Source: Verrucomicrobiaceae bacterium
GTDB lineage: Bacteria; Verrucomicrobiota; Verrucomicrobiia; Verrucomicrobiales; Verrucomicrobiaceae
Direction: 5' to 3'
Assembly (NCBI GenBank): GCA_947466075.1
Contig: CANIBP010000007.1
Location: 73,272 to 132,862 of the forward strand
Length of the DNA stretch: 59,591 bases
This document shows, piece after piece, positions 45,280-53,173 of the stretch; position 1 is the stretch's first letter, and the number at the start of each line of letters is the position of its first letter. Position numbers and translations under genes: made by a program. Under the pieces are notes generated by a model. That model was not told the DNA's origin, ran no database searches, and was given only the letters and a program-made list of their open reading frames with translations.

Positions 45280-45930
45280 TCACTCGTTTTCGAGGCTGGG
45301 GTGCGTCTTTACCCACAGCTTCAACATGCCTTCGTAGGCCGTTTTCACGCAGGTGTAGCATTCGGGAATTTCGGCACAGCTGCCGAAGTAGGTCACCACG
45401 CGCGTGGCCATGGGCATTCGCTCAAGCTGCTGCTGCACGTGCAGCGTGTAGTCATCGTAAAGCCGGGGCTCCATCTCCACATCGCCGTCGATCTGCAGGA
45501 TGGGCAGGATGTTTTCCTCGAAGGGATTGAAGAGGTAGAAGGCATCGAAGGCGCCAAATTGCAGCTCGGTGATATTGCCATGCACGATCTCGACCCCGGT
45601 GATGCCCTGGCGCTGCAGCATCATACGCGCCGCCTTCACGAGCCGCCCGCGTTGCTCCACTCCCGTGAAATGGCCCCGTGTCGTGGTGGCACCGATGGCG
45701 CAGAATTTTCCAGGACCGCAGCCGATGTCGAGCACACGTGTGCCCGGCTCTAGAACAAGAAGCAGCGCTGCCATTTGGCACACCTCCACTGGACTCCAGT
45801 GGCATGGGGACAGTTTGGAAATGTCCTCCGGATAAATCTGGTCGAACTCGTGATCCTTGAAAGCGTGCAGGAATTCGTTGTCGGACTGAATGCGCGGGTT
45901 CTGGGTGGGTTGGTAGGTATGGACTGGCAT
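45280..45930 (-). CDS. SAM-dependent methyltransferase
   Basis: I use the ATG at 45930 (MPVHTYQPTQNPRIQ), giving 216 residues; the frame is open to 45996. Motif I is TRVLDIGCGPGKFCAIGA (about 67-84), then FTGVEQRGRLVKAARMML for motif II, VEIVHGNITELQ, and FDAFYLFNPFEENILP for motif IV. The phrase FNPFEEN resembles RsmG- or DOT1-like small methyltransferases, but no close family is recognised. Substrate unknown. Downstream is the zinc-ribbon gene, 33 bases away on the same strand, so the two may be co-transcribed. Confidence 0.8.
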   Translation of the reverse strand: MPVHTYQPTQNPRIQSDNEFLHAFKDHEFDQIYPEDISKLSPCHWSPVEVCQMAALLLVLEPGTRVLDIGCGPGKFCAIGATTTRGHFTGVEQRGRLVKAARMMLQRQGITGVEIVHGNITELQFGAFDAFYLFNPFEENILPILQIDGDVEMEPRLYDDYTLHVQQQLERMPMATRVVTYFGSCAEIPECYTCVKTAYEGMLKLWVKTHPSLENE

Positions 45931-46036
45931 GGTGTCTGCCAGCAGCGCATATCGACGGCCAAGCGGCTTGGGTGACACCCTTACCTTGGAGATCAAAGCC
46001 CCCAGCGCCAGACCTCATTTCGAAATTAACCGAGCC

Positions 46037-47323
46037 TCACGGCTTCCACCAAGCATCCAGCTTCGCACTCAATTCCTTCACTTTCTCTGCGCTGTCAGTC
46101 GCCAGATTCTTCTCTTCGGTGGGATCAGCCTTCAGATCGTAGAGTTCGACGGCATCGTCCGGCTGGTTGGCTTTGTTCGGCACGATGAGCTTCATGGTGC
46201 CCTCGACAAGCCAGCGCCATTTCAGGCTTGAGGCGGGAACGTTCAAATCGACGAAATTGTGCGTGAAGCATTCGCCATAGAGGGTCTTGCGTGCGCTTAC
46301 GGTGGCCTCATCGAGCAAGTTGATGCCCGGCATGGCTTTGGTCGGCTCAAGACCGACCGCTTTGAGCAGCGTGGGTGCAAAGTCGATCGATTGAGCGAGT
46401 TCGTCGGACATCTTCGGCTTCACTTTGCCGGGCCAGCGGATCATGATGGGGGAGCGCAGGCCGCCGTCGTATTGGCTTTGCTTCGATTTGTCGGCATAGC
46501 GGCCGGTCTTGGGGTTCGTGATCCAGCCGTTGTCGCTGACATAGACGAAGATGGTGTTCTCCTTCATGCCGTTGTCGTCGATGTGCTTCACCAGTTCGCC
46601 GCAGGTCTCGTCAAACCACTCCACCATGGCCCAATACTTCGCCACATGCTCGCTGGGGGCCTTGTCCTTGTATTTGTCGAACAGACGCTGCGGCGGTGTG
46701 TGCGGATCATGCGGCATCATCGGCGCATACCAGACCAAGAACGGCTTCTGCTGCTTCTTTGCCTCGCCGATGAAGTCATAGATCGGCTGCATCGTCTTGC
46801 GGCCGATGTCGAGCCCTGCGTCACCATGTCTGCCGCCGTGCGTCATGCCATGCGTGAAGCCGCCACGATCAAAACTCTTCAGCCACCACTTACCCGTCTG
46901 CATGCTCAGGTAGCCCTTCTGCTTGAGCATCGTCGGCAGCGTGCCCGCTTCTTCGAGATGCTTGCTCATCACTTCGCGTCCCGCTTCAAACTCAGCGCTG
47001 TTCTGCGGTCCTTTTTTCTTTCCTGCCCCGGGAACGAGTGGCGGGTCGTTACTCGTCACTTTGTGCTGATGCGGATACAGTCCCGTGATGATCGTCGCCA
47101 AACTCGGACAGCACAGGCTGCTAGTCACATAACCACGGCGAAACGTCAGACTCTCGCTCGCCAGCTTGTCCAGATTCGGCGTTTTGATATCCTTATTCCC
47201 CATGAAGCCGTAATCGCTCCACAGATGGTCATCCGAAATGATCATCACAATGTTCGGCGGCGCATCGGCAGCAGAAATAAACAGTGGCAGAGCCAGCAGG
47301 GAGAGAAAAAGTCGGCGGATCAT
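46037..47323 (-). CDS. Exported sulfatase-family protein with unusual active-site motif CCPSL
   Basis: From the ATG at 47323 the protein is 428 residues with a signal peptide (ending near FISAADAPP). It has a type I sulfatase fold: NIVMIISDDHLWSDYGFMG (about 24-42), with the metal-binding Asp pair, and KTPNLDKLASES. The active-site region is SLCCPSLATIITGLYPHQ, and GWITNPKTGRYADKS and GLRSPIMIRWPGK follow. The formylglycine motif is normally C-x-P-S-R; here Cys71 is present but Arg is replaced by Leu75. Substrate, presumably a sulfated glycan, is unknown. It is divergent from the small membrane protein gene at 47394. No maturation enzyme is evident nearby. Confidence 0.9.
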   Translation of the reverse strand: MIRRLFLSLLALPLFISAADAPPNIVMIISDDHLWSDYGFMGNKDIKTPNLDKLASESLTFRRGYVTSSLCCPSLATIITGLYPHQHKVTSNDPPLVPGAGKKKGPQNSAEFEAGREVMSKHLEEAGTLPTMLKQKGYLSMQTGKWWLKSFDRGGFTHGMTHGGRHGDAGLDIGRKTMQPIYDFIGEAKKQQKPFLVWYAPMMPHDPHTPPQRLFDKYKDKAPSEHVAKYWAMVEWFDETCGELVKHIDDNGMKENTIFVYVSDNGWITNPKTGRYADKSKQSQYDGGLRSPIMIRWPGKVKPKMSDELAQSIDFAPTLLKAVGLEPTKAMPGINLLDEATVSARKTLYGECFTHNFVDLNVPASSLKWRWLVEGTMKLIVPNKANQPDDAVELYDLKADPTEEKNLATDSAEKVKELSAKLDAWWKP

Positions 47324-47393
47324 GAGGCGCAGGACAACGATGGGCCGTGAAAGCATCTTGCCGTCGAATAGGAATCACGGTTAAATCGCCCAC

Positions 47394-47696
47394 ATGGATA
47401 AAAACAGCCGCACCATCTCCCAGAATCGGCGCTGGTGGTTTCTCTGGCTGCTGGCCACGGTGATCCTGCCTGCCGCCTCCGGCGTGCTGCTGCCGCTCAT
47501 GCCACGCGGCGCATGGACCGAAGTCTGGGTGCTTGTAGCTCTGGTTATTTTGGCGCTGCACCTGATCACGAGCGCCAAGCTTGATGAGAGAATCCCGAGT
47601 TGGATTACGGGGCTTCTCATTCTGGGCGGCTGGATTATGATTCCCCTATCCTTCTTTCTCGGTTGTGCCGCTTTCGTTGAAGTTCATTCTCGATGA
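47394..47696 (+). CDS. Small membrane protein, copy 1
   Basis: The 100-residue protein has three predicted membrane segments (about 14-36, 43-60 and 69-92). It is clearly paralogous to the next gene: WWFLWLLATVILPAASGVLL against WWFVWILCTVIFPGSTLGLL, and LHLITSAKL against FHLIASVKL, with a shared GGW...GC(A/V)A end. No catalytic motif is visible and I know no family. It starts the plus-strand run leading to the Tes-like radical SAM gene. The gap to copy 2 is 79 bases. Promoter sequences may lie in the 70 bases shared with the divergent sulfatase. Confidence 0.65.
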   Translation: MDKNSRTISQNRRWWFLWLLATVILPAASGVLLPLMPRGAWTEVWVLVALVILALHLITSAKLDERIPSWITGLLILGGWIMIPLSFFLGCAAFVEVHSR

Positions 47697-47775
47697 TCCT
47701 CTCCACCCACATGCTGCCACGATTCCTACTCAAAGCATCTTGCCAGCACGAACGATTCGCGATTGAATCAAGATC

Positions 47776-48090
47776 ATGAGTGAATCCAGACCTCCACCAG
47801 TGCCATCGCCTCCCAACAACAAGCTTTGGTGGTTTGTCTGGATTCTATGTACCGTCATTTTCCCTGGAAGCACGTTAGGCCTGCTTGCAGTACTGCCTGG
47901 CAGTCTTGAATGGGTTTGGATCGCAGCGGGAATTGGGCGCTTTGTCTTTCACCTCATTGCGAGCGTCAAGCTGGGGAAAGGACGTTCAGGCTGGTTGACT
48001 GCAGGACTGAACTTCGGTGGCTGGGCGTTGATGCTGGTGTCGGTGTTCATCGGTTGCGTCGCGTTGATGACCCAGGGCCAATACCATTAA
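47776..48090 (+). CDS. Small membrane protein, copy 2
   Basis: The 104-residue protein is the tandem paralogue of the preceding gene, with a Pro-rich start (SESRPPPVPSPPNN) and the same three-helix layout. Its stop is immediately followed by the ATG of the radical SAM gene (no intervening base), which suggests co-translation. This makes it a possible membrane partner of the radical SAM/Lgt-like pair. Function unknown. Confidence 0.7.
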   Translation: MSESRPPPVPSPPNNKLWWFVWILCTVIFPGSTLGLLAVLPGSLEWVWIAAGIGRFVFHLIASVKLGKGRSGWLTAGLNFGGWALMLVSVFIGCVALMTQGQYH

Positions 48091-49434
48091 ATGACATCGA
48101 CACTGCTCAAACGCACCACCTCGCGCTGTCCCCAATGCCACAAGCCCTGCCCCGCCACTGTGGAGCAGGTGGATGGCAAAGTGTTCATGAAACGGCGCTG
48201 CATCGCGCATGGTGAGTTTAGCGCGTGCATCGCCAGTGATGCACGATTTTACTGGCTGGCGCAGGGCAAGGAAGAAAACCGCTGCTGCTCGGGTGGTGCG
48301 TGCTGCACGGCAGAAGGCAAAACTGCGGGCACATTGGGCCGCAATGCGGAAGGGCGAGGCACGAATCCCATCGAGACGCTGTCCACCTGCCTCGCGCTGA
48401 TCGAAATCGTCAACTCCTGCAATCTCTCCTGCCCGACATGCTACGCGGATTCGCCCATCGGCATCGGTTCGAAGGTGGATGCGGTGCCGATGGCCGAGAT
48501 TCAAGCGCGGGTGGATGGCGTGATCGCTCGCAAGGGCAAGATCGAAATATTGCAGCTTTCCGGCGGTGAACCCACTCTGCATCCGCAACTGGCCGAGATT
48601 TGCCGTTGGGCGAAACAGCACGCGCAGATCGACTTCCTGCTGATCAACACCAACGGCGTCCGTTTTGCCAAAGAACCCGCGCTTTGTCACGAACTCGACG
48701 AAATCTTCCGCGATGGCGGCTTGCAGGTCTATTTGCAGTTCGATGGCTTGCAGGAGGCCGGACACACCGCGCTGCGCGGTGCCGATCTGCGCGAAGTGAA
48801 GCAAAAGGCGCTCGCCAACCTCGCAGCGGCAAACATTCCCGTCACGCTGGCCATGACGGTGACGCACGACAACCTGCCGCATCTCTGGCAGACGATCCGT
48901 TTTGGCCTCGATGATGCGAACATTCACGGCGTGACCTTCCAGCCAGAGTTTTTGAGTGGGCGCAATGAAGCAACCAATGCCAAGCAGCGACTCAACACCG
49001 CCGACATCCTTATGGCCGCTGTCGAGCAATCGCAGGAGCAGCTCCGCTTTGAAGACTTCACGCCATTGCCGTGCGGCGATCCCAACTGCGCCACCATCGG
49101 TTATCTCATCCGTCGTGATGACCAAGTGTGGCATGTCAGTGACTTCCTCGACTTCACCAAGCTGCAAGGCTTCCTGCAAGACAAGATCCACTACACGCTC
49201 GCTGACCTGGCCAAATGCGGCTGTGAGAACGAACCGCTCGGTGAACTGCTCAAAACGATGGAACAAACTCGCAGCATGGCCTTCCGCCTGATGGTGAAGC
49301 CATTCATGGATGCGTGGACGTGGGACGAAGATCGCATCGACCGCTGCTGCACGCATGTCATTCGACCCGATGGCAAGTTGGACTCCTTCTGCCGCTACTA
49401 TTCCGACTTTCCTGACGCAAAAGCAGCTTTGTGA
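48091..49434 (+). CDS. Tes/MJ0619-type radical SAM protein (candidate lipid-coupling enzyme)
   Basis: The 447-residue protein has the radical SAM cluster motif CNLSCPTC (Cys 110, 114, 117). It belongs by pattern to the MJ0619/tetraether synthase (Tes) group: N-terminal CPQC at 13-16 and CIAHGEF at 37-43 (rubredoxin-like iron site in Tes), GEP in QLSGGEPTLHPQLAEI, and the later PLPCGDPNCATIGYLIRR resembling the family's PCxxPxC segment. More cysteines follow (CGCENEP, CCTHV, FCRYY), consistent with auxiliary clusters. In archaea Tes joins two lipid tails. Here the Lgt-like gene follows with a 4-base overlap. Lipid coupling is inference; a pterin or other methylation role, as also proposed for MJ0619, is the main alternative. 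Confidence 0.8.
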   Translation: MTSTLLKRTTSRCPQCHKPCPATVEQVDGKVFMKRRCIAHGEFSACIASDARFYWLAQGKEENRCCSGGACCTAEGKTAGTLGRNAEGRGTNPIETLSTCLALIEIVNSCNLSCPTCYADSPIGIGSKVDAVPMAEIQARVDGVIARKGKIEILQLSGGEPTLHPQLAEICRWAKQHAQIDFLLINTNGVRFAKEPALCHELDEIFRDGGLQVYLQFDGLQEAGHTALRGADLREVKQKALANLAAANIPVTLAMTVTHDNLPHLWQTIRFGLDDANIHGVTFQPEFLSGRNEATNAKQRLNTADILMAAVEQSQEQLRFEDFTPLPCGDPNCATIGYLIRRDDQVWHVSDFLDFTKLQGFLQDKIHYTLADLAKCGCENEPLGELLKTMEQTRSMAFRLMVKPFMDAWTWDEDRIDRCCTHVIRPDGKLDSFCRYYSDFPDAKAAL

Positions 49435-50156
49435 ACCCATCACCGCAGCATCAACTCATTCCTGGCAGCGCCGCATATGCCGCGCTGATGGCTGCGGGCA
49501 TTCTCATCGGCGCGATATTTTGGTATCGACGTTCCAAAGGCCAAAGCGATCTGCTGCTGATCTATCTCGGTGCTCTCATCGGTGGCTTCGCAGGTGCCAA
49601 GATCGCTTACTTGATCGCTGAAGGCTGGCTCGAATGGCAGCAGCCTGACCGCTGGCTAAAATGGGCCACCGGCAAGTCCGTGCTCGGCGGATTGCTCGGC
49701 GCTTATGCGGGCGTGGAAATCACGAAGCATCTCGTCGGCCACAAAGCATCCACCGGCGATGCCTTCGCCGTGATCGTGCCCATCGGCATCCTGCTTGGCC
49801 GCATCGGCTGCTATTTGAATGGCTGCTGCCTCGGCAAACCGACCGCCGGTGTTTTTGCCGCACGTGACTTCAACGGCATCATGCGCTGGCCCGCCCCCGC
49901 TGTCGAAGGTGCCTTCCAGATCGTCATGCTCATCGCGATTCTGCTCCTGCAACGACGCGGCTTGCTGCGCAACCGGTTGTTCTTTCTCTACCTCACCGCC
50001 TACGGCCTGTTTCGCTTCCTCCACGAGTTCATGCGCGACACGCCGAAGGTTTTTCTCGGCCTCAGCGGCTATCAGTTCATCGCACTAGCGCTGGCCGTGC
50101 TTGGATTCGTCATGCTGCATCGCCGCACCAAATCCATACTTGCACCCGCGATGTGA
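49431..50156 (+). CDS. Prolipoprotein diacylglyceryl transferase-like membrane protein
   Basis: The 241-residue protein starts at a GTG overlapping the radical SAM stop by four bases (GTGA). It has about seven membrane helices and the Lgt signature region GRIGCYLNGCCLGK (about 123-136), with the arginine conserved in Lgt. The usual H-G-G motif before it is LGGLLG (85-90), so the family histidine is missing. The end, FRFLHEFMRDTPKVFLGLS, also matches Lgt. Authentic Lgt moves diacylglycerol from phosphatidylglycerol to prolipoprotein cysteines. The His loss and the partner gene suggest a paralogue with a related lipid-transfer role, not the housekeeping enzyme. Confidence 0.85.
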   Translation: MNPSPQHQLIPGSAAYAALMAAGILIGAIFWYRRSKGQSDLLLIYLGALIGGFAGAKIAYLIAEGWLEWQQPDRWLKWATGKSVLGGLLGAYAGVEITKHLVGHKASTGDAFAVIVPIGILLGRIGCYLNGCCLGKPTAGVFAARDFNGIMRWPAPAVEGAFQIVMLIAILLLQRRGLLRNRLFFLYLTAYGLFRFLHEFMRDTPKVFLGLSGYQFIALALAVLGFVMLHRRTKSILAPAM

Positions 50157-50172
50157 GAAGGCAGCCTGAAGC

Positions 50173-50904
50173 ATGAATAAAAACCTCCGGCGTTTGTTGC
50201 CGGTGCTCCTCACCTCCTTCCTTCTGCTGTCTTCGTGCAAGCTGCACGTCGGCTCCCTTGCCTCAAACGCCATTCATTGGGTGGCGCGGCCGTTTAATAC
50301 GGAACCACTGGATTACCTGCCAGATCCCAATTTTAAACAGTGGGCCGCCAGACCTGGACCGATATTGGAAGTGCAAACTGCGAAGATCACCTCAAACGGT
50401 CTGTTTATTCACGACGATGAACTCCTCAAATATAGCCACAAGGCGCCACGCCCAAGTTCAGGCATTCGTGGCAAAGCAGGCGATCTCATGGGTTTCGTAA
50501 CGACGCTGTTGGCCATCGCCAGCGGTTCAACCAAAGAAGACAACCTAGGTTCCATCGACGACACAAGACGCCAACTGGCGATCAATGAATTCCCCTTTGT
50601 TCTGCTACAAGGCGATGACCTAATCTATCTCAAACAAGACCAGCAGCCCTGGCCCAAAATCGCACGTGCCTCCAATCGCAGCAAGGTAACGGTCATTACG
50701 CCTGACGGCACCTTCTTTGGCATCGCGCAGCGCATTCATTTCCGTAGCGACTCTTCCGAAGTCATCCTTGAAGGCGATCCAACGGTGCAATCCGGCCAGC
50801 AACACATCAAAGGCACCAAACCCGACACCATCATGAAGCTCGACTTCGCGAAAAGACGCGTCACCGTCAACGGGCCGGTGATTGAAAAAAAGCTGTTTCG
50901 TTGA
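50173..50904 (+). CDS. Lipoprotein of unknown function
   Basis: The 243-residue protein has a lipoprotein signal peptide with lipobox LSSC (Cys about 22). The mature part has FKQWAARPGPILEVQTAKI, a short hydrophobic Gly/Ala-rich segment (LMGFVTTLLAIASG), then FPFVLLQGDDLIYL and a C-terminal beta-rich half: VTVITPDGTFFGIAQRIHF, SSEVILEGDPTVQSG, and ITMKLDFA-like strands. The end has a weak resemblance to the LptA/LptC jellyroll strand pattern but I would not claim it. It lies 16 bases after the Lgt-like gene and is followed by a stop-interrupted paralogue, so the lipoprotein is part of this lipid-linked cluster by position. Confidence 0.7.
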   Translation: MNKNLRRLLPVLLTSFLLLSSCKLHVGSLASNAIHWVARPFNTEPLDYLPDPNFKQWAARPGPILEVQTAKITSNGLFIHDDELLKYSHKAPRPSSGIRGKAGDLMGFVTTLLAIASGSTKEDNLGSIDDTRRQLAINEFPFVLLQGDDLIYLKQDQQPWPKIARASNRSKVTVITPDGTFFGIAQRIHFRSDSSEVILEGDPTVQSGQQHIKGTKPDTIMKLDFAKRRVTVNGPVIEKKLFR

Positions 50905-50971
50905 GGCTTAGGTTAGGCGCCGTTTGAAATCCAAGCTTGCACGCGTCAGGTCAAAACGACAATCTTGCCCC

Positions 50972-51742
50972 ATGAAACGGGAAAAAGTCCGACGCTTGCT
51001 GTTCGTGGGCGCAGTCTGCCTGCTCTCATTCCCCTGGCTGACGCCTTGCGTCGGAATCTGGTCTGCTGCGGCAGTGAACGGTGCACATGACAGCATCACC
51101 CAACGCGATCAGCCGCTGGCTCGCCTGCCCACGCAGCAGCTCAAGCAATGGGCCGCCAAACCGGGGCCAAAGCTCACGGTCATCGAGAATCAGGCCATCC
51201 TGCGAAGCTCTCTCATCACCGCCACAGAACTATCTGCGGCCAATGGTGGCATGAATGCGCCACATCCCGGCACGCTCGTCGGCAGAGGCGCATCCGCTGT
51301 CGTTGATGGCCTGACCTACACGCTGACCTGGGTTGATCCGTTCACCTAGGTCTCAAAGAACTCCATTGGCATGGAGCCAACGAAAGCCCGCAGACAGTTG
51401 GTTCTGTGCGAATCGCCCTTCGTACTCCTCGAAGGCAGCAGCATTCGCTTCGCTCGATCTGGAAAAAACGGCCCGGTCCTTCTTGCCAAGGCCACCGATG
51501 CCAGAGTGACAGTCATCACGCCTGACGGCCCCTTCACCGCCCAGGCTCAAGACATCCATTTTCGTGGCCCCTCTCAAGAAGTGCTGCTGGAGCATCCATA
51601 CAGCATTCATGCCGGTTCTCAGAATCTGCGCCCCGTCAAAACTGACACTCTCATGAAGCTGAACTTCATGAAGCGCAGTGTTTCATGCAGCGGCATCATC
51701 TTGGGACACCGCGACGCTGCTTATTTCAGGCTCTCGCGGTAA
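50972..51742 (+). pseudogene. Lipoprotein-like paralogue interrupted by an in-frame TAG
   Basis: The reading frame from about 50972 to 51742 is homologous along its length to the preceding lipoprotein gene but has a TAG at 51347-51349, in the same frame on both sides. Upstream matches include LKQWAAKPGPKLTVIENQAI with its paralogue's FKQWAARPGPILEVQTAKI. Downstream matches include RRQLVLCESPFVLLEGSSI with RRQLAINEFPFVLLQGDDL, and VTVITPDGPFTAQAQDIHF. No frameshift is needed. The N-terminus is a signal-like segment ending near LTPCVG. It is either a recent nonsense mutant, a suppressed stop or a sequence error. The 3' end overlaps the convergent sulfatase by 22 bases. Confidence 0.7.
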
Positions 51743-53097
51743 TTCGCCCACTTCTCGCGCAATTCCTTGAGGATGTCGGCATGCTTCGCATCAGCGATGA
51801 GGTTATGCTCCTCCAGCGGATCGGTTTCGAGATCGTAGAGTTCTTCGACGAGCGGGTTCGGCTCGATCCAGCGAATATATTTCCAGCGCTGCGTGCGCAC
51901 GGCTTCGCTGGGCGGTATGCGTGATGCAACACTGTGATGCTCGTAGAAGAATTCGGTGCGCCAGTCTTTGGGCACATTACCTTCCAGCACAGGCTTCAAA
52001 CTGCGGCCCTGCATCGCTGCGGGAACGGGAATCCCGGCCAGATCGAGCATCGTCGGTGCGAGATCGACATTCAGAGCCATCGCATCGACCGTGATGCCGC
52101 GCCGCTCTTTGCCAAGACGCGGATCGCGGATGATCAGCGGCACGCGCATGTCTTCCTCATAGGCAAACCATTTGTCCGCCATGCCGCGATCGGCGAGAGC
52201 GTAGCCGTTGTCACCGGCAAAGATGATGATCGTGTTCACCAACAACTTCTGCTGCTCCAGCGCTGCCAATAGACGGCCAATCTCTCGATCCACACCGGTG
52301 ATGAGGCGGTAGTAGTCATGCAGAATGTCCTGCGCCTTCTGCGGTTCATCGAACCGCCATTCCCAGCGGCGGCGGCCTTCGCTTTTTTGCACAAATTCAG
52401 GCAGACGCTTGAAGGCTTCATCCGTGGCCAGCTTTGGCAGAGGTATCTCAATGCCGTCATAAAGACCTTCATCGCGTGAATCCGGTTCGTACTCACGCTT
52501 TTCATGATCGCGGGCATGCACGGCATTGAAGCTGATGCTTAGCGAGAACGGTTTGTCCTTTGGGGCCGTCGTCAGAAAGCTCAGCGCGTCATTGCCCATC
52601 TTCGCCGTCTTATGCGTGCGTGTCGGATCATTCGGTTCGATGAAAAACTTGCCCGCCTGACCACCTTCTCCCCGCCAATAGTCAAAATCTGATGCCTTCT
52701 CTTTCGTGGCCTTCTCATTGCCGACGCCGTATTTACCGATGAAGCCAGTGTGGTAGCCCGCTGCACGCAATTGTCCCGGATAGGTATCTTTCCAAGCCGC
52801 AGCGCTGAGGCCTGTGGCGAAATCTTCGATGCCATGCCGCCGCATCCATTGACCGGTCAGATAGGTCGCTCGGCTCACCGCGCAGATCGAGGTAGTGACG
52901 AACATGTTCTTGAATAACACCCCCTCCTTTGCGAGCCGATCGATGTTCGGTGTCTGCACGATCTTATCGCCCATGCAGCCGAGCGCATTGTAGCGCAGGT
53001 CATCAACGAGCAGGAAGACGATATTGGGTTTGGCAGGTGCGGCATGAATCAGCAAGGAACAGAACAAACCAAGTGTGAGCAGCAGACGGATCAGCAT
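51721..53097 (-). CDS. Exported sulfatase-family protein with motif CAVSR
   Basis: I use the ATG at 53097 (MLIRLLLTLGLFCSLLIHAA), giving 458 residues with a signal peptide. It is a sulfatase: NIVFLLVDDLRYNALGCMG (metal Asp pair), QTPNIDRLAKEG, the active-site region SICAVSRATYLTGQWMRRHG and later IIIFAGDNGYALADRGMADK (Asp-Asn metal ligands), plus FYEHHS and the C-terminal DLETDPLEEHNL. The family's C-x-P-S-R is C72-A-V-S-R76, with the Pro replaced by Val, possibly still read by a maturation enzyme. Iduronate-2-sulfatase-like proteins have this layout; the substrate is unknown. The gene is divergent from the DUF1501 gene at 53174 with 76 bases between. Confidence 0.92.
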   Translation of the reverse strand: MLIRLLLTLGLFCSLLIHAAPAKPNIVFLLVDDLRYNALGCMGDKIVQTPNIDRLAKEGVLFKNMFVTTSICAVSRATYLTGQWMRRHGIEDFATGLSAAAWKDTYPGQLRAAGYHTGFIGKYGVGNEKATKEKASDFDYWRGEGGQAGKFFIEPNDPTRTHKTAKMGNDALSFLTTAPKDKPFSLSISFNAVHARDHEKREYEPDSRDEGLYDGIEIPLPKLATDEAFKRLPEFVQKSEGRRRWEWRFDEPQKAQDILHDYYRLITGVDREIGRLLAALEQQKLLVNTIIIFAGDNGYALADRGMADKWFAYEEDMRVPLIIRDPRLGKERRGITVDAMALNVDLAPTMLDLAGIPVPAAMQGRSLKPVLEGNVPKDWRTEFFYEHHSVASRIPPSEAVRTQRWKYIRWIEPNPLVEELYDLETDPLEEHNLIADAKHADILKELREKWANYRESLK

Positions 53098-53173
53098 AGG
53101 CGGCTCTGAACGTGCCCGCAGACGCAATGCTTTCCGCAAACTCTCAACCTCGGCCTGCGTATGGTAAGAAACC

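Noticed and set aside
46259..47350. 363-residue plus-strand frame over the sulfatase
   Set aside because: Antisense shadow of a conserved sulfatase; no domain.
47986..49443. Long (485-residue) minus-strand reading frame opposite the radical SAM gene
   Set aside because: It is the antisense shadow of the radical SAM and neighbouring genes in GC-rich DNA; its translation lacks any recognisable domain.
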